Positions 1-12,165 of a stretch of 64,000 nt of DNA are shown here, piece after piece. The notes below the pieces were generated by a model. That model was not told where the DNA came from. It was given only the letters and a program-made list of their open reading frames with translations, and did no database searches. Every line of letters begins with the position of its first letter. Position 1 is the stretch's first letter. The translations under genes and the position numbers were made by a program. Location of the stretch: assembly GCA_963693305.1 (NCBI GenBank), contig OY855904.1:44624315-44688314 (forward strand). The letters are read 5' to 3'. This DNA comes from Meandrina meandrites (lineage: Eukaryota; Cnidaria; Anthozoa; Scleractinia; Meandrinidae).

Positions 1-1039
1 TCACGTAGCATTTATTCAGGTAACCGATTAAAACCGGTCGAAAAGAGCACATGCTGTTGGTGGTCGTCGTAGCCACGTTGTTTACTCCTTCACTGCCGTT
101 CTTTTAAATGTTCAATCCCACTCTCGTTCCTTGACCAACGACACTGTCCCTCTACATACTGCGGAGCGGAAGGGAGGGGGGTGGGGATTAAATATACTGC
201 TGGTAACACAGAATCTCGTTGCAGCGTGTTCGAAGGCTAAAACCAATGCGTGTCTTTTTTTTTCGAGCGCGATCACCAAGGTGCAAACTCCAGCCGATTA
301 CTTCCTCAGCAGAGACTGTCGATGTAGACGTATCCGTTTCGATATTGCTTCCACTTAAAGCACAACCGATTCAACGGTACCTTCGATCGAGAAAGCCATC
401 GATCGGCAAGATTTGCCCACTCATCCCAGAGGCCGGTGCTTCTGGATCAATTCATTCCCAGTACATCCATCCATTCCCAGTGCGATTCCCTGCTTCATTT
501 TTTATTACGTCTGTTTCGCTAGCGCTGCCATATAACGGAAGACAGAATAGGCGTATGAGTTGAGGGGTAAATCACCCAAACTTTAAATTTCTCATTGGAT
601 TAGGTTATAAAATAACGTTAACAGGATTGTAACAGGTTTCAACAAACATCAACACATTATTCTCTCATACTTTTTATTTATTATTTGTTCAAATGATCGT
701 ATATTTGTAATGGCCTGTAAAACTTCATATACCAAACAAGGGCGAGATATAACAACGCCTCGTCCAAACAAACCCTGGGTATATGGGGAAACATGTCCCA
801 ATTCTCCGAAATCAATAACATCATCTATAAGTAGCCGCAGCCTTGGGTCTTTTCTTCTTAATACCTGGAATGCAATTATGCTCTTTTTCTGCTTTCAATT
901 CAAATATAATAATAATAAATTAATTACTTTATTTAGGTGAGGATGTTTTCTAGAACTGCTGTAATAAGTGAGGAGATGGTAAATAAACAAAGAAATAGTG
1001 TAAATATAACCGACACGTGTTAAAAAATCCCAAGTCACA
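1..1039. other. No gene recognised
   Basis: I see no convincing coding exon, repeat or RNA gene here. Short open frames at 131-563 and 710-940 lack recognisable domains and splice context. Confidence 0.5.
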
Positions 1040-1135
1040 GGAGTTGAGTTCGGGACCACCAAATACAAATTCATTTAGGGACAGGGCGGACGACTTGAGC
1101 CCCGAAAATCCAGCACTCTAACCACTAGGCCACGC
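1040..1135 (-). repeat. tRNA-derived SINE head (fragment)
   Basis: Read on the minus strand, the segment has a tRNA-like A box (TGGCCTAGTGG, near 1115-1130) followed by a degenerate B-box-like stretch. The same head type occurs at 10250, 50806-50919 and 52419. It is a short SINE fragment rather than a tRNA gene, because no acceptor stem can be formed. Confidence 0.5.
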
Positions 1136-2539
1136 TGTTGCTTTCTTTCTCGTGTTGCTGATCTTCAATATGAAGCTGGAGGCCAAGTCATGTAATTTGC
1201 AATTCAACGAACGTTAATGCAAAAGAAATGCTTGGTCAATCAACTTATGTATGCGGTCTTTGGTGGATACGGAAACATTATGTATTTGGTACAAGTTGGG
1301 ATCCAAACGGGCGCCGAGCATAACATGTTTCTCCGTTACCTTTCAGCCCAATTGTCCTACTATTCAGTTTGTTTTTTCCTACCTCCAATCGCATTAGCTG
1401 ATAGGTCGTCAATAAATCAAAACACGGCTTTTCCTCTTAGAATTGTAAAATATGGTGTAAACGATCTATAGCGGTCTTAGAGTCCAGAGCGTAGAAAACC
1501 TTTTAAAGACAGGTAATAAAAAGGTTATAAAATGGTGAATAACATTTTGTAAAAGGAAGAGTGAATAACATGTTTCTTGTCACTTCGTCACAGCCATGAA
1601 AAACGCATACATAGAATAACTTGTCAAACGACAGTTCCTATGTCCAACAACTCTCTGGCCTACTTATCAGAATCGCTTCATTCCGCTATAACAGTCACTG
1701 TGAAAACTTGCTCAACATTGTCTGTTAGCCTCAAGAATTCGCAAAAAGAAAAACAAAAAGGTAAAATTCCGTGAGATGTAAAAGAAATAAATAAACAAAA
1801 AGGAAGTACGGACCCTTCCTTTTAGTATAGTATACGATTACTTTGTGTAACTTATAATAGATTGACAATTAAAACTTGTCTAATCGATTTGTAAGTTGTT
1901 TTCGTTACATCCGTTTCGATTATCTACTGTCGATTCCTTGCTTTACTCGGCAATGACTTCACCTAGCATCACAGGCGGAATGGCAGACCGTAGTGAACTT
2001 CTTCTGGATTCCTGGAAAAGTTATCTTGTATCGGTACACTCATCGCATATCTTACCCGGCTTGGACGTCTTAAAAAGAACAGCCACCCCTCAATTCATGT
2101 CGATTTCTTTGTGTTCCTCTTGCGGGCGTGGCTTATGGGGCAAGCCCTGTCCGAAAAAAAAGGCGCAAAGCTGTGTTTTACAGAGGTGAAATGGAAAAAT
2201 ATGTTTTATTTACAATTAACATACGTAGTTAGAATTATTTACATCGGTAGAAAACTACCCGCTAATCTCTCGATCTGTCTATCCGTCTATCCATCTACAT
2301 GTCTGTCTATCAGTCTATCTCTCTCTCTCTCTATCTACCAATCTAACAATTGGTCAATCAACGAGGCCTAAGAATCATTTTGAGGGTAATGTTAAATACA
2401 AATGTTCCTACTTACAAGTGGTCAGGGATAGCAAATACACACTTGCTTTATAAATCCTTTTGAGAGTATTCATTCGCTCATTGTATTATATCAACAACTT
2501 GTCAAGGATTTTGGACAGTGGCATGTTCTTATCAAGTGA
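1136..2539. other. No gene recognised; short pyrimidine-rich stretch
   Basis: No supported gene. 2262-2345 is an imperfect TCTA/TCTG-type low-complexity stretch that ends in TCTC repeats. Confidence 0.45.
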
Positions 2540-2760
2540 ATTGAATTCTTCCTTTGTCGAATTCATGCAATATCTTCTTCTGATCTCCTTGGAAGGGGCT
2601 ATTTCCTTCGACAACTTTTGATAAGCAGCTTTCCCGTTGCAGGTACCTCCATCTGTGTCATATTCTTTACAAACTCGCCAACGCCAGTAATGGAGACGCC
2701 ATTGCTTTTGGTAACCAGGCCCGCGAATGGGCACGCATTTCCGTAAAAAAAGACGAAGGG
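2540..2760 (-). pseudogene. Fragment of a cysteine-module exon, frameshifted
   Basis: Two overlapping minus-strand frames match the modules at 6840-7100 and 7230-7443. One frame reads a CPF start and a GVGEFVKNMTQM stretch. The next frame continues with TCNGKAAYQKLSKEI. A single frameshift between the two halves explains why neither is open throughout. I do not recognise the family. The shared pattern is CP-x-F, then C, a V-G-E-F-x2-K motif, then C-x-G-x-A-A-Y. It is probably a decayed paralogous exon of the same local gene family. Function unknown. Confidence 0.45.
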
Positions 2761-2945
2761 CATCAGAACATAATGCTTTGGAAGGTTATGCCCGTTAGAA
2801 GCATACTTTCTTTAAACTAAGGGAAAACAAACAATGATATTCAGCTCCTTATCTACTCACACATATTCCTGAAGCTGAAGTTGATGGCTTTTTGTAATAG
2901 GGACAGTTTAATTTTGGTAGATGTTATATGGCTGTTTAACCATTT

Positions 2946-3076
<131 letters not shown>

Positions 3077-3160
3077 TGAATAAAGAAGTGAAACCCATCC
3101 CGTAAATACAACATGTAAGGTAATTGAGTGAAAAGAAGAAAGAATTGCCCTGAGCGGGAA

Positions 3161-3191
<31 letters not shown>

Positions 3192-3225
3192 TATATTTAT
3201 TATATATATATTATATTATATATAA
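3161..3225. repeat. Interrupted (TA)n tract
   Basis: TA dinucleotides broken by TTA units. Confidence 0.9.
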
Positions 3226-3229
3226 TTCT

Positions 3230-6200
3230 AACACTGAGCTCTTTAACGAAGAAACGTAGACGAGTGATTGGCAAAACTTGAATCGGTTAATTTGTTGGAA
3301 ATGGTAACAATATGTACTATAGGGAATGAAGTACGTATACGGAGACTCTAAAGTTTCTCCTTGACTGCTAACAATTCCAGATTTCAGGAACCCTTCCTTT
3401 TGCCTTTTACTGAAATTATTTGTCAGTGGATTCCCATAAACAGGTGTATAAGGAATTTAAAGACTTAGAAAGGTGTTGAGCTCATCATAGATTTCACGTT
3501 GCTTTTGGTCTCTGCGAAGAGCAAGTCTTTCATCAACCATTAGCTACGCTTTCGCTGAATGTAAAGCGTGCACTGCTTCATGGGTACACTATGTAATGCA
3601 AAATAATTGCCAAGATTAAGATTTGACCTCTGTCTCTCATGAATTCACTTATTGTTGTACGGATAAGGTTTTTCGGATTGGCTCTTGAACTAACCCTTAC
3701 TTTATGAGCCTTTCTTACCTCGTGCACATCTCGTAGGCAAAGAATGGACGTGGCAAGTATCCGGAGCTTATGTAACCTATTGACAATAACGCAACGCGTC
3801 TGCCCAATTAGCGCAACCAGCGCTATTTTCTCGCACACCTGAGCTGTTCTAGATCTGCTCTTCTTTCTGCCTTTATCCTTCAGTTTCTTAAACAAGACAT
3901 TATTCTTTTACACCGTTAAGCTTGAAACGTGGAATTCCTCAGTTAAGTATAACATGGTAATAAATGAATAAAAATTATATATTTAAATGTATAAAAACTA
4001 TCGTAAGTAACCTTTTTATTTTGTAATAGAGTACGTATGATTCTAATCACGTTAATACCATGTGCAAAAGTAGGTCTAGATATAAGCTCTTGACGTCATT
4101 TTCTTTCTAGATACACTATTTTCAAGTAGCACAAAATTAGGAGTACAAAACAAATATATATAGATATATAAACGGAAAACAATTGTGCGGAACATATCCT
4201 GACTATAAAGGAAAGGAGGCGGGTAATCAAAACAAAACAAAAATTACAACAGAAATATAAAGTAAAACAAATGTACTTTATCAGCATTATGTGGTATATT
4301 AAGATTTCGTCTATTGCTATGTGTTTCTTTATACGTCTATGCCACGTTGAGGAGGCATTTCAACATTATTTGGGCTACGATTAATTTCTTGGATTCAGCA
4401 TTACGGATGAAAGGTTGCACATATCATTGCAAAGAAAACGCAACCTCTTCTGCTCGTCTTGTTTACAGCACGAACGTCAGTGAAAGAAAGGTCCGTCACA
4501 AGCAGCAGGTGTCTCGTATCCTATTCATCTTCTCGGCGAATTTAGTAACCTAATTGCAATTTCCGCAAAATTGGAGGCCGCCTTTGAACGCCTGTCACTG
4601 GCTGTAAATGAGTTTTTTGTCTATTTCCACTTGCAAGAAAATATGAATACTTGAAAATAATATTGTCATCAGGAAAAGACATTCCAATTATCATCACTAT
4701 TCTCAATAAATGAAATATGAAGACGTGTATATCCTTTTTTATCGCTTGTTGTCCTTTAAACCGTGCCGATCGGCAAATGAAGCATTACATGCAAATCGAT
4801 GGTTTATTATCAGTGCTGAAGTTGAAAGCCATCTTTGAATGCCTCACGTTTGCTTGCAACGTTGATGTTCTTGCCCAAAAAAACATTATATCTGCAAGAA
4901 ACCCTCAAAAAGTCGGCACTTAACATGTTGTCGATCCTTCTAGGTGACAACCATTGGAGATTTCTACGGCAAAAAAGACACGCTCTTCAAATCGTGTTGG
5001 TGCCGTGGTGGTCTAATATACAGCACGTTCGTCTCCATATCGGGAAATCTGGGTTTGATTGCTGTCCTGCTGTCTTATTATGAATCTTTCCCTTTTCTTG
5101 CTTGTATACACCTTTCACGCATCTGACCTATCCGGACATACACTTCCCTATTTAATCTAGACGTCTCGGAAGGAACAGGTAATCTTAAGGTGGAGCGCTT
5201 AACAGCAAGGTCTTGGTAATTAACTGGCAGCTTGGCAAATGAGTAAACCTTGTCTGCACAAAAAAGGACAATCGCTTTTTAGCGAGGGTAAAAAATATGG
5301 GGCTTAAAATGAAAGATCAATTAGAAGAAATATTAAGGCTATTTAATTGTCCCTATCTATCCATCTATCGGTCTATCTCTATATAAATCTATCCGTCTGT
5401 CTTTCTTTCTATTCGTCTGTCTTCCCGACTACCCGCCTATCCGTCCATTCATCTATCTGCCTATAAAAATCCATCTATCTGATAATAAAAATGACATAAA
5501 ATCAAGTACGCATTGGGTATAAGTATCATTTTCGTTTTGACTGCTACCAGTCTGAGCCCAAGCCCGATAAAAATTGTCATATGCTATATATGTGTGGCTA
5601 AATTAAGCGGATATACAAAAACATATATTTTAATACCTTCCAACCTTACTTGAAATTCGGCATAGCTCTAGTTCTATCGTCTGGTATATTTGTTTTCCAG
5701 ATCAACATTGCAGCAGACATTATGGGCTCGTATTGAATTTGGGACTACCATGGATTAGTACTGTGTTGAAGTCAGCGTACAATGTAGATGTCATGCTCCC
5801 TTTGGTGAATACTGTGAGACAAGCCATTCCTTGGCCATGGTTTAGCTAAAGGCTTTATCTCAGTGTAAAACATTGGTTCAACGGCTTACAATATGAATTA
5901 TATAGAGATAGTAATTGCCTTGGTTTGGGTTAGTTCTCGGTCTGTCGTAAAATTACTTGGTGCCATACGATAACGTTTATTTGGTTGAATTCTAAAATGA
6001 ATCTGTAACATACAGCGAGGACACATGTGATTCAGGGAAGCCGTCGCGTCAGCACAGCACGTCAGAAAGACCTGGCACGCCTACCTAACTGACCGGTTAC
6101 ATATGTGAAATCCCCCTTTTCTAAACGAAACTAACGACAAGAAGTCCTCCTAGCTGTATAACTACAAAACATAATAACTGAAAGTATTTTTGAATTAATA

Positions 6201-6247
6201 AGATCATGCAAGTTCTATTGCAAAGCATCAGGCTTAATGTTAAAAAT
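3230..6247. other. Long stretch without a recognised gene
   Basis: The open frames here (for example 3578-3895 minus and 4314-4553 plus) show no domain, motif or splice context that I can support. 5345-5480 is a degenerate TCTA/TCYG low-complexity tract. Confidence 0.45.
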
Positions 6248-6366
6248 AACGTGGATGTTCATAGTCCTCCAGCCTCTTTGGCTTCTTGTGCCGCTTGACA
6301 GAGGTCCTCCGAATGCGCAGTTCAGGCATCATGCATACGGCTACTGATGCCTCAGGAGCTCCTGGA
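6248..6366 (-). CDS. Candidate 3'-terminal coding exon, unknown protein
   Basis: On the minus strand a pyrimidine-rich acceptor (CTCACTCCAG) is followed by an open frame ending at a TAA at 6248-6250. The peptide is short and basic near its end (RRTSVKRHKKPKRLED). This looks like a real terminal exon, but I cannot name the protein. Nearby minus-strand frames at 6425-6768 may be upstream exons of the same gene. I could not chain the splice phases, so the gene model is open. Confidence 0.35.
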
Positions 6367-6424
6367 GTGAGTATTTCAACACGGTAAAATCATCAGGACT
6401 TAAAATACATAATTCTATTTAAAA

Positions 6425-6768
6425 TTACTTAATACCTACTTTACATAATACATAGAATACTGGGCAGTTGTGGATGATGCTGGCGACATTGGTTGGACCG
6501 GCTGAACTGTGTCTGACTAAAGGGATTGGCGTCAGAAGCTGCGAAGCGGGTGCTTCAGGCTTTTCCATGATGATGGCAGGGCAACAAATACGCCCCTGCT
6601 GAATCCGCACGGGGTCGCAAAATTGAAATGGGGAGAGGATTTTGGTACCACAGTCCTGGTATTTCCTTTGTCTTTCTTGTCGGACAGAGACCTGCGTGCT
6701 TCTTGGGCAAGTTTAGAAAACAACAAGGTTTTTGGTGTGAACAGCTTGTCTTTTGACATTCGGCTCAA
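6425..6768 (-). other. Possible coding exon(s), unknown protein
   Basis: Two overlapping minus-strand frames (6532-6768 and 6425-6610) look protein-like. The first is Lys/Ser-rich (SKDKLFTPKTLLFSKLAQEA). The second carries two short CP-containing stretches. Neither frame has a domain that I recognise, and splice sites could not be assigned with confidence. They lie between the terminal exon at 6248-6366 and the cysteine-module exon at 6840-7100 and could belong to either. They are listed because spurious frames are usually less protein-like. Confidence 0.25.
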
Positions 6769-6839
6769 CTCAATTGTTTACTTCATATCCATGTTTAGAT
6801 ACCACTTTTCATGATCTGTAGTCCTCACTTGGGGATTAT

Positions 6840-7100
6840 TGGTTTTCCCTGAGCATCACGTGGCTGAAAGAGCAGACATGTGCTTTGAAAGGACAGACGC
6901 CCAACTTCTTCTTCTCGGCATTGGTGACGCGGAGAAGCGCTTTGAATAATTTCTCATAAGCAGCTTTCCCTGTGCAGGTGTCACGCACCTGCGTCATCTT
7001 CTCCACGAACTCGCCAACGGTCGTGCAGTTCTTGAATGGGCAGCCTCCTTTGAAAGCCGGGCAAGAGAAAAGCGTAATATTTTTTCGGTGTTTGTTAGGT
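6840..7100 (-). CDS. Cysteine-module exon, unknown family
   Basis: The minus-strand open frame carries CPAFKGGCPF, then TVGEFVEKMTQVRDTCTGKA, then a further CPF about 30 residues on. The spacing of the Cys residues, the VGEF motif and the C-x-G-x-A-A-Y motif repeat in the next module upstream on the same strand (7230-7443) and in the broken copy at 2540-2760. The array therefore looks like serial exons of one gene or a small tandem family. I do not know the family. The conserved cysteines could be disulphides or metal ligands. Exact splice sites are uncertain: the best acceptor near the 5' edge ends at TTTCAAAG. Confidence 0.45.
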
Positions 7101-7229
7101 AAACAATTGGAAAGATAACCTTTCGCCTTGTGCCACGGGTTTGGCAGCAAAGTTCTAGAGATATTTAATGAAATATGTTAAAATGCTTGTATATCTTTTA
7201 TAAACTTTGTCTTGTAGTGATATATTCAT

Positions 7230-7443
7230 TTTGACGTCTTCTCTTATTTCTTTACTAAATTTCCAACGCCGTTGGGCAAGCGAATCCAACGGCAGCTTCC
7301 TTCTCTTTGGCAGTGGTGTGGATGTCTCGGAGAAACTGTACGTACGCAGCAACACCCTTACATTGCTCGCGCATCTCGCCTAGCTTCTCTTCAAACTCTC
7401 CAACAGTTTGGCAAACCTTGTTGGCGAAGACAGGACATTGACG
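7230..7443 (-). CDS. Cysteine-module exon, paralogous to 6840-7100
   Basis: On the minus strand an acceptor-like CACCTAG precedes an open frame with CPVFANKVC, then TVGEFEEKLGEMREQCKG, then a run of about 20 residues and a final CP. A possible donor (GTAAAG) follows near 7252. The module aligns residue by residue with that at 6840-7100 (CP-x-F, C, VGEF-x2-K, M-R-x2-C-x-G-x-A-A-Y). That supports real coding sequence rather than chance. The phase between the two modules could not be reconciled with my chosen splice sites, so an intervening exon or a different site is needed. Confidence 0.45.
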
Positions 7444-7959
7444 CTAGGTGACATCGAAAGACCGGGATTCAATTTGATATCGCCGCTGATTATCAGTAAT
7501 AAATATAGCAAAGAATTATCATGTCTCTTAGAGAGTTTCATGTTAAGAGAAGGGCATATTCGAACACGTCTGCAGTGGATGCGTGCAGTGCGGTATATAA
7601 ATTCATGATAGCTGTACTGTAGTTCTTGTTTGCAGACTGGTTGTGTGAGCGTGTCCGTTTCCCTTGCGATCTTAAGATGACACGAAATAGACAAAAAAAG
7701 TGTGACAAGTCCGATAAATTTAAATGACATGCTGACACAAACCTTGTTCCTTGCTTGGAGTTGTTAGTCTCTTTGAAAGCTGATTGGTAAGCAGATCACA
7801 GGAGTCGCGATCGTGTCCGGAGACAGTGTAGTAAGTAAGTTAATTCAGTTAACTGGTCTCACGAACAATGCTTCCCGTTGTTTCAAATTGGAGGATCACT
7901 GTAGCGATCGTGGATACTTGCAGAGTTTTGACATATAAGTAACATGTAAGTCCAAGAAA

Positions 7960-8045
7960 CCAACTCCAACTTGGTACTTTGTGCTTTTTACTCGACGTTT
8001 CGGGCGTTGCGCCCTTTCTCAAGAGTACACAAGCTGACAAGATCG
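7960..8045 (-). other. Penelope-like element terminal motif (possible hammerhead-like fold)
   Basis: On the minus strand TGAGAAAGGGCG, a three-base loop, then CGCCC and GAAACGTCGAG form a short stem followed by GAAAC. This matches the general layout of the hammerhead-containing terminal repeats known from Penelope-like retroelements, but the CUGANGA core is altered. No reverse transcriptase lies next to it. Confidence 0.3.
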
Positions 8046-8389
8046 TTATTTGACTGGGAACTGTTTGTTACGTGCCAGCGAAATAATTAAAATTTAAATT
8101 CAACGGTTATATTAGTGCGCGCTTAACATTATGCGCGCGCGTGCAAAAACCTTTTCGACAATGTTACTTTTATAGAGGAAAACAAAGACAACTTATAAAA
8201 CTTAAGTTAAAGTTAGAATGGTAATATAAAGTTGCTTATGTTTGTCCGTTGATCGAGGGCCTTAACTTTTGGATCCAGAAGTCCTCTCTGGTTCTTTTGA
8301 TTATTTGGTTATTGCTACGGACACGCTCGGTGTTGGTTGGCAAGTATGTACAAGTCATCCTTAAGGAAGGAAAGATTACAACTGATTAC

Positions 8390-8546
<157 letters not shown>

Positions 8547-9238
8547 AGTGTCCTCCAACTTAAGAATACTGAAAAAGGTTAAACCTTTTCTAAATAGTGA
8601 GAACATCGATACTTTATATAGGTCAATTATTGAGCCTTATTTCAGTTATTTTTGTCTTGTCCGGGACTCAATATGTGACACATTAAGTAATAGTCTCCAA
8701 AGGCTTCAAAATAGGGCGGCTCGTATTGTTACTGGTGCTGCTTATAGTAAGCCTTCTGGAGAAGTTTTTGAGGAATTAGGCTGGACTCAGTTAAATTCCA
8801 TGAGACAATTTCACAAGGCCATTATGATGTTTAAAATTGTTAACGGTCTGACACCTCCATACCTTACCGAAATGTTCAATTCTAATAACGCCTTAAACAA
8901 TTACGGTCTGGGATCTTCAAATTACGACCTAGAACTGCCCAAATGCAGAACAAATTACTATAAGAATAGTTTTGCTTTCAGTGGCGTCAAGGTCTGGAAT
9001 GCTCTCCCTCGCTACCTCAAAGAAGAAAGGTCTTTGGAAAAGTTTAAAAGAGGCTTACTACCGGCACTTGTAAAGTAATTAGTTAAAGATCGCCTTGTAA
9101 ATTGTTATGTTTAAGTACATATTTTAAAGTATTGTATTAATTAGTTAATTCACGGATTTTATGGAAACCAAATTTTAACCTGTATGTTTAAATTTGATAA
9201 GATTTCGTGTATAAATAAAAGATTCCATCCATCCATCT
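8547..9238 (+). mobile_element. 5'-truncated LINE (non-LTR retrotransposon) 3' end
   Basis: The frame 8548-9078 encodes the C-terminal tail typical of LINE ORF2. It has the pattern of thumb and C-terminal residues after the reverse-transcriptase palm, including LQRLQNRAARIVTGA and VWNALPRYLKEE. The palm itself is missing, so the element is 5'-truncated. The sequence after the stop is an AT-rich 3' UTR ending in (CCAT)n at about 9224-9236, a usual LINE tail type. The 5' edge abuts the (TATC)n tract. The fragment cannot be autonomous. Confidence 0.85.
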
Positions 9239-9471
9239 ACCTGAGTAGGCATAAGAAGGATGACTTCCAGTTTATATCCGGTGGTAAATAATTTCTTTTA
9301 AAGATATTTTAATGAAAGGAAGACAAGCAAATCGGCCTCCAGAAGAATCCAAAGTGTATAAAGTAGCAATTTATAAATGGAATACTAGATATTCAGCGAT
9401 GATATATGTACAAAGGCTAAATTTGGCCATTTAAGGAGCATGGATTTCAGGGAAGCACTGGAATAGGGTAT

Positions 9472-10262
9472 CTCCTTGTTTTGCTATGAAATTCCAACTT
9501 TTTCACGCAGTAGGAGACGAGGTAGATTGCATTGTCTCCTGCATAATAGCACCAAATTTGGTTTTCTGCATGCAGAACTCGGTCAAATCGATGCATAGGT
9601 GTTTGCAGTGTTTGAAGTTCTGTTTTGATTCTGTTTTATGATGTCACGATGTGGACAAAACAACAAAGCAACAAAAATTGTTAGGATGTATGAAGGAAAA
9701 TGACTGATTTTTACTCTGACCTGATTTCTATGTCATTACTACATGAATGTTTTTACTGTCAACCTTACCAAGCCTACTACTGGGTGATTTTGTGTACAAC
9801 CATAGCTGAAATGTTCTTATTTTTTGTTTCTGTTATGACACATAACGAAATGTTGAAGGCACGGTGGCTCCTTGTTTTGCTATGAAATTCCAACTTTTTC
9901 ACGCAGTAGGAGATGAGGTAGATTACATTGTCTCCTGCATAATAGCACCAAATTTGGTTTTCTGCATGCAGCACTCGGTAAAATCGATGCATAGGTGTTT
10001 GGAGTGTTTGAAGTTCTGTTTTGATTCTGTCTTATGACGTCACGATGGGGACAAAACAACAAAGCAGCAATAATTGTTAGGATGTATGAAGGAAAATGAC
10101 TGATTTTTTACTCTGACCTGATTTCTATGTCATTACTACATGTATGTTTTTACTGTCAACCTGACCAAGCTTACTACTGGGTGATTTTGTGTACAACCAT
10201 CGCTGAAATGTTCTTATTTTTTGTTTCTGTTATCACACATAACCAAATGTTGAAGGCACGGT
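9472..10262. repeat. 396-bp tandem duplication (two copies)
   Basis: Copy 1 spans 9472-9867 and copy 2 spans 9868-10262. They match almost base for base, with a few substitutions (for example AACGAAATG versus AACCAAATG near each end). No coding potential is supported. The second copy runs into a tRNA-like SINE head. Confidence 0.92.
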
Positions 10263-10440
10263 GACCTAACGGTTTGTGTGCTGGAGTCTGTATCGAGAGA
10301 TCCAGGTTGGAGTCCTTGTTGGGACAATTCTGTTGTATTCTTTGGGAAGGCACTTAACTCCGTCAGTGCCTCTCTCTAGCTAGATATTTTGTCACTTGGT
10401 TCCCCCTGTCTTATGCTTAAGGAAACAAACCAATCTACTT
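10250..10440 (+). repeat. tRNA-derived SINE
   Basis: The sequence begins GGCACGGTGACCTAACGGT (A-box region) and carries a B-box-like GGTTGGAGTCC at about 10302-10312, followed by a body shared with 52419-52705 (CACTTAACTC and CTCTCTC region). The segmental duplication starts inside this SINE. Confidence 0.6.
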
Positions 10441-11532
10441 AAAAAAACAGGCCCTGTATCAATAATTACTGACAAGTGGAAAAAGGATATTCTACAGTCA
10501 TTATTATGGATGGGTGAATCAAAATAAAACTACATACATACAAACGTAATCTTTGAATTTCTCAATAATTTTTATTATCTATCATTAAGAAGTGAATCCA
10601 TGAGTTTTAACAGCTATAGAGAAATGTGGTATGATTTGATGCTGTTTCCTTGACTAGTACATGTACCTGCCTATAGAAGGTAAATTTCTCCCCTTTTTAA
10701 AATTGAGCCGAATCCCTCGGCTGCATTGCCTTTATTGAATGATATGATCATTTCAAGCCATTCTCAGTCATGACTGACAAGTGTTAGTTGTTAAGGTAAC
10801 CACTGACTGCCTTATGATGACTGCATCTTTGCAGTGAGATTCCAAAAAATGACCACATGCGGTGTACAACGTAATATTTCCACAACTTCTTTGTTGCTGA
10901 CCGGAATACTACGTGATCATGACTGGTCCGCCAAAGCACAGCAAGTTGTTGACTCCGTGCCTTGTTAGCTTAGTCGACACAGATGCATTACCAGTAAGTT
11001 GCTTACATAATGCCAATGACGTCAACGCGAGGGGTCATGAACATTTCATGAGATTTGAATAGCTAATTTATTGGAAGCCTAATAAGTACAGATTATGAGC
11101 TGATCTGTTCAAAACGATAAAAAATTACCATGCTTCAAAAATGTGAATATGATTCCAAAGCTTGAAAACGCAGGTTATACGCCCGCTACGTTTAGGCGAG
11201 ATAAAGCGATTAACATGGCATCCGTTTTTTCAAACATTGACCTAAAAATGCATGTTCCTGATTTTTGGCATGTGCGTTTGTTATATTTTCATAGGAGAAT
11301 AAACTTAGAAAAATGAAAAAAAAAAAAAAAAATAGAACTGCACACGAAAAAAAGGTATATTTTTTTACTGACAGGAATAATAAGCAATTATTGGATGAGG
11401 TTGAGCATGATATCATGAATTATCAAAATTATCGGAAACGGAGGCAAATCCCTCAGTCATATTTTTAAAAAATTGACAGCACTACACAGACGAGGGGCTT
11501 GGAAACTAGGCGGACTTTGATCTCGACATTAT

Positions 11533-11562
11533 AACCCAATATCTGCTGCAGATATTGGGTTA
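11533..11562. repeat. Near-perfect palindrome around CTGCTGCAG
   Basis: ACCCAATATCTG is followed by its reverse complement, with the centre at a PstI-type CTGCAG. The same palindrome is in copy B (about 59349-59378), immediately beside the Crypton-like insertion point. Confidence 0.85.
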
Positions 11563-11867
11563 TCATGTCAACTTCACATGCTACTGTGTATTGACTGGAT
11601 GCTCTCGACCAATCACATTTCTCAAAGTAATTCTAATGTATAATCATCAGAATTAAGAGACACGAATTGTCGGCGAACGTGCTGACAGCATCCTCTCCGA
11701 ATTTCAGCCTATTTGGACCAGCGGCTGCCGACTTCGAACTCGAAATGCACGTATAACTCGCATAATTTTTACTTTCGAGAAACAGAGAAAAAAAAATGTC
11801 GGCGGCATTCAAATGTCATGAGATCATCACACCCTGGGGGACACCTCAACATTCTGTTAAACAATTA

Positions 11868-12165
11868 GATTATGAGCTCGAGATTTCTATCGCGTGATAG
11901 TTGACGAGGGCGCAGCCCGAGTCAACTTTCACGCATAGAAATCGAGAGCGAAAAATCTAATTGTTTTAGTATAAATCTTTTCTGGAACAGCCTCGACTAG
12001 TAAACTGTCTAAATCTTCTTCACGGACAGAACCGGCCGCCATTTTGTTAGCAAGAGCATACTGCAACGCTACTCACTATCAATCACAGAATAGATACTGG
12101 GTAGCGTAGCCAATCAGGGCGCGGCATTTGTGATAGAAAGCTAATAGATTTATACTAAAAAACAA
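11868..12165. mobile_element. Hairpin plus inverted-repeat element with a tyrosine-recombinase first-exon remnant
   Basis: 11868-11966 forms a long hairpin (AACAATTAGATT and CGATTTCTATGCGTGA-type arms). It is followed by TTTAGTATAAATCT at about 11967-11981, whose inverse AGATTTATACTAAA is at about 12146-12159. On the minus strand the enclosed part opens with an ATG and about 37 codons (including REEDLDSLLVEAVPEKIYTK), similar to the N termini of cnidarian Crypton-type recombinases. A CCAATCAG box lies about 60 bp upstream of that ATG. Copy B has the same element with a 15-bp in-frame difference. It is probably a non-autonomous relative of a tyrosine-recombinase element. Confidence 0.5.
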
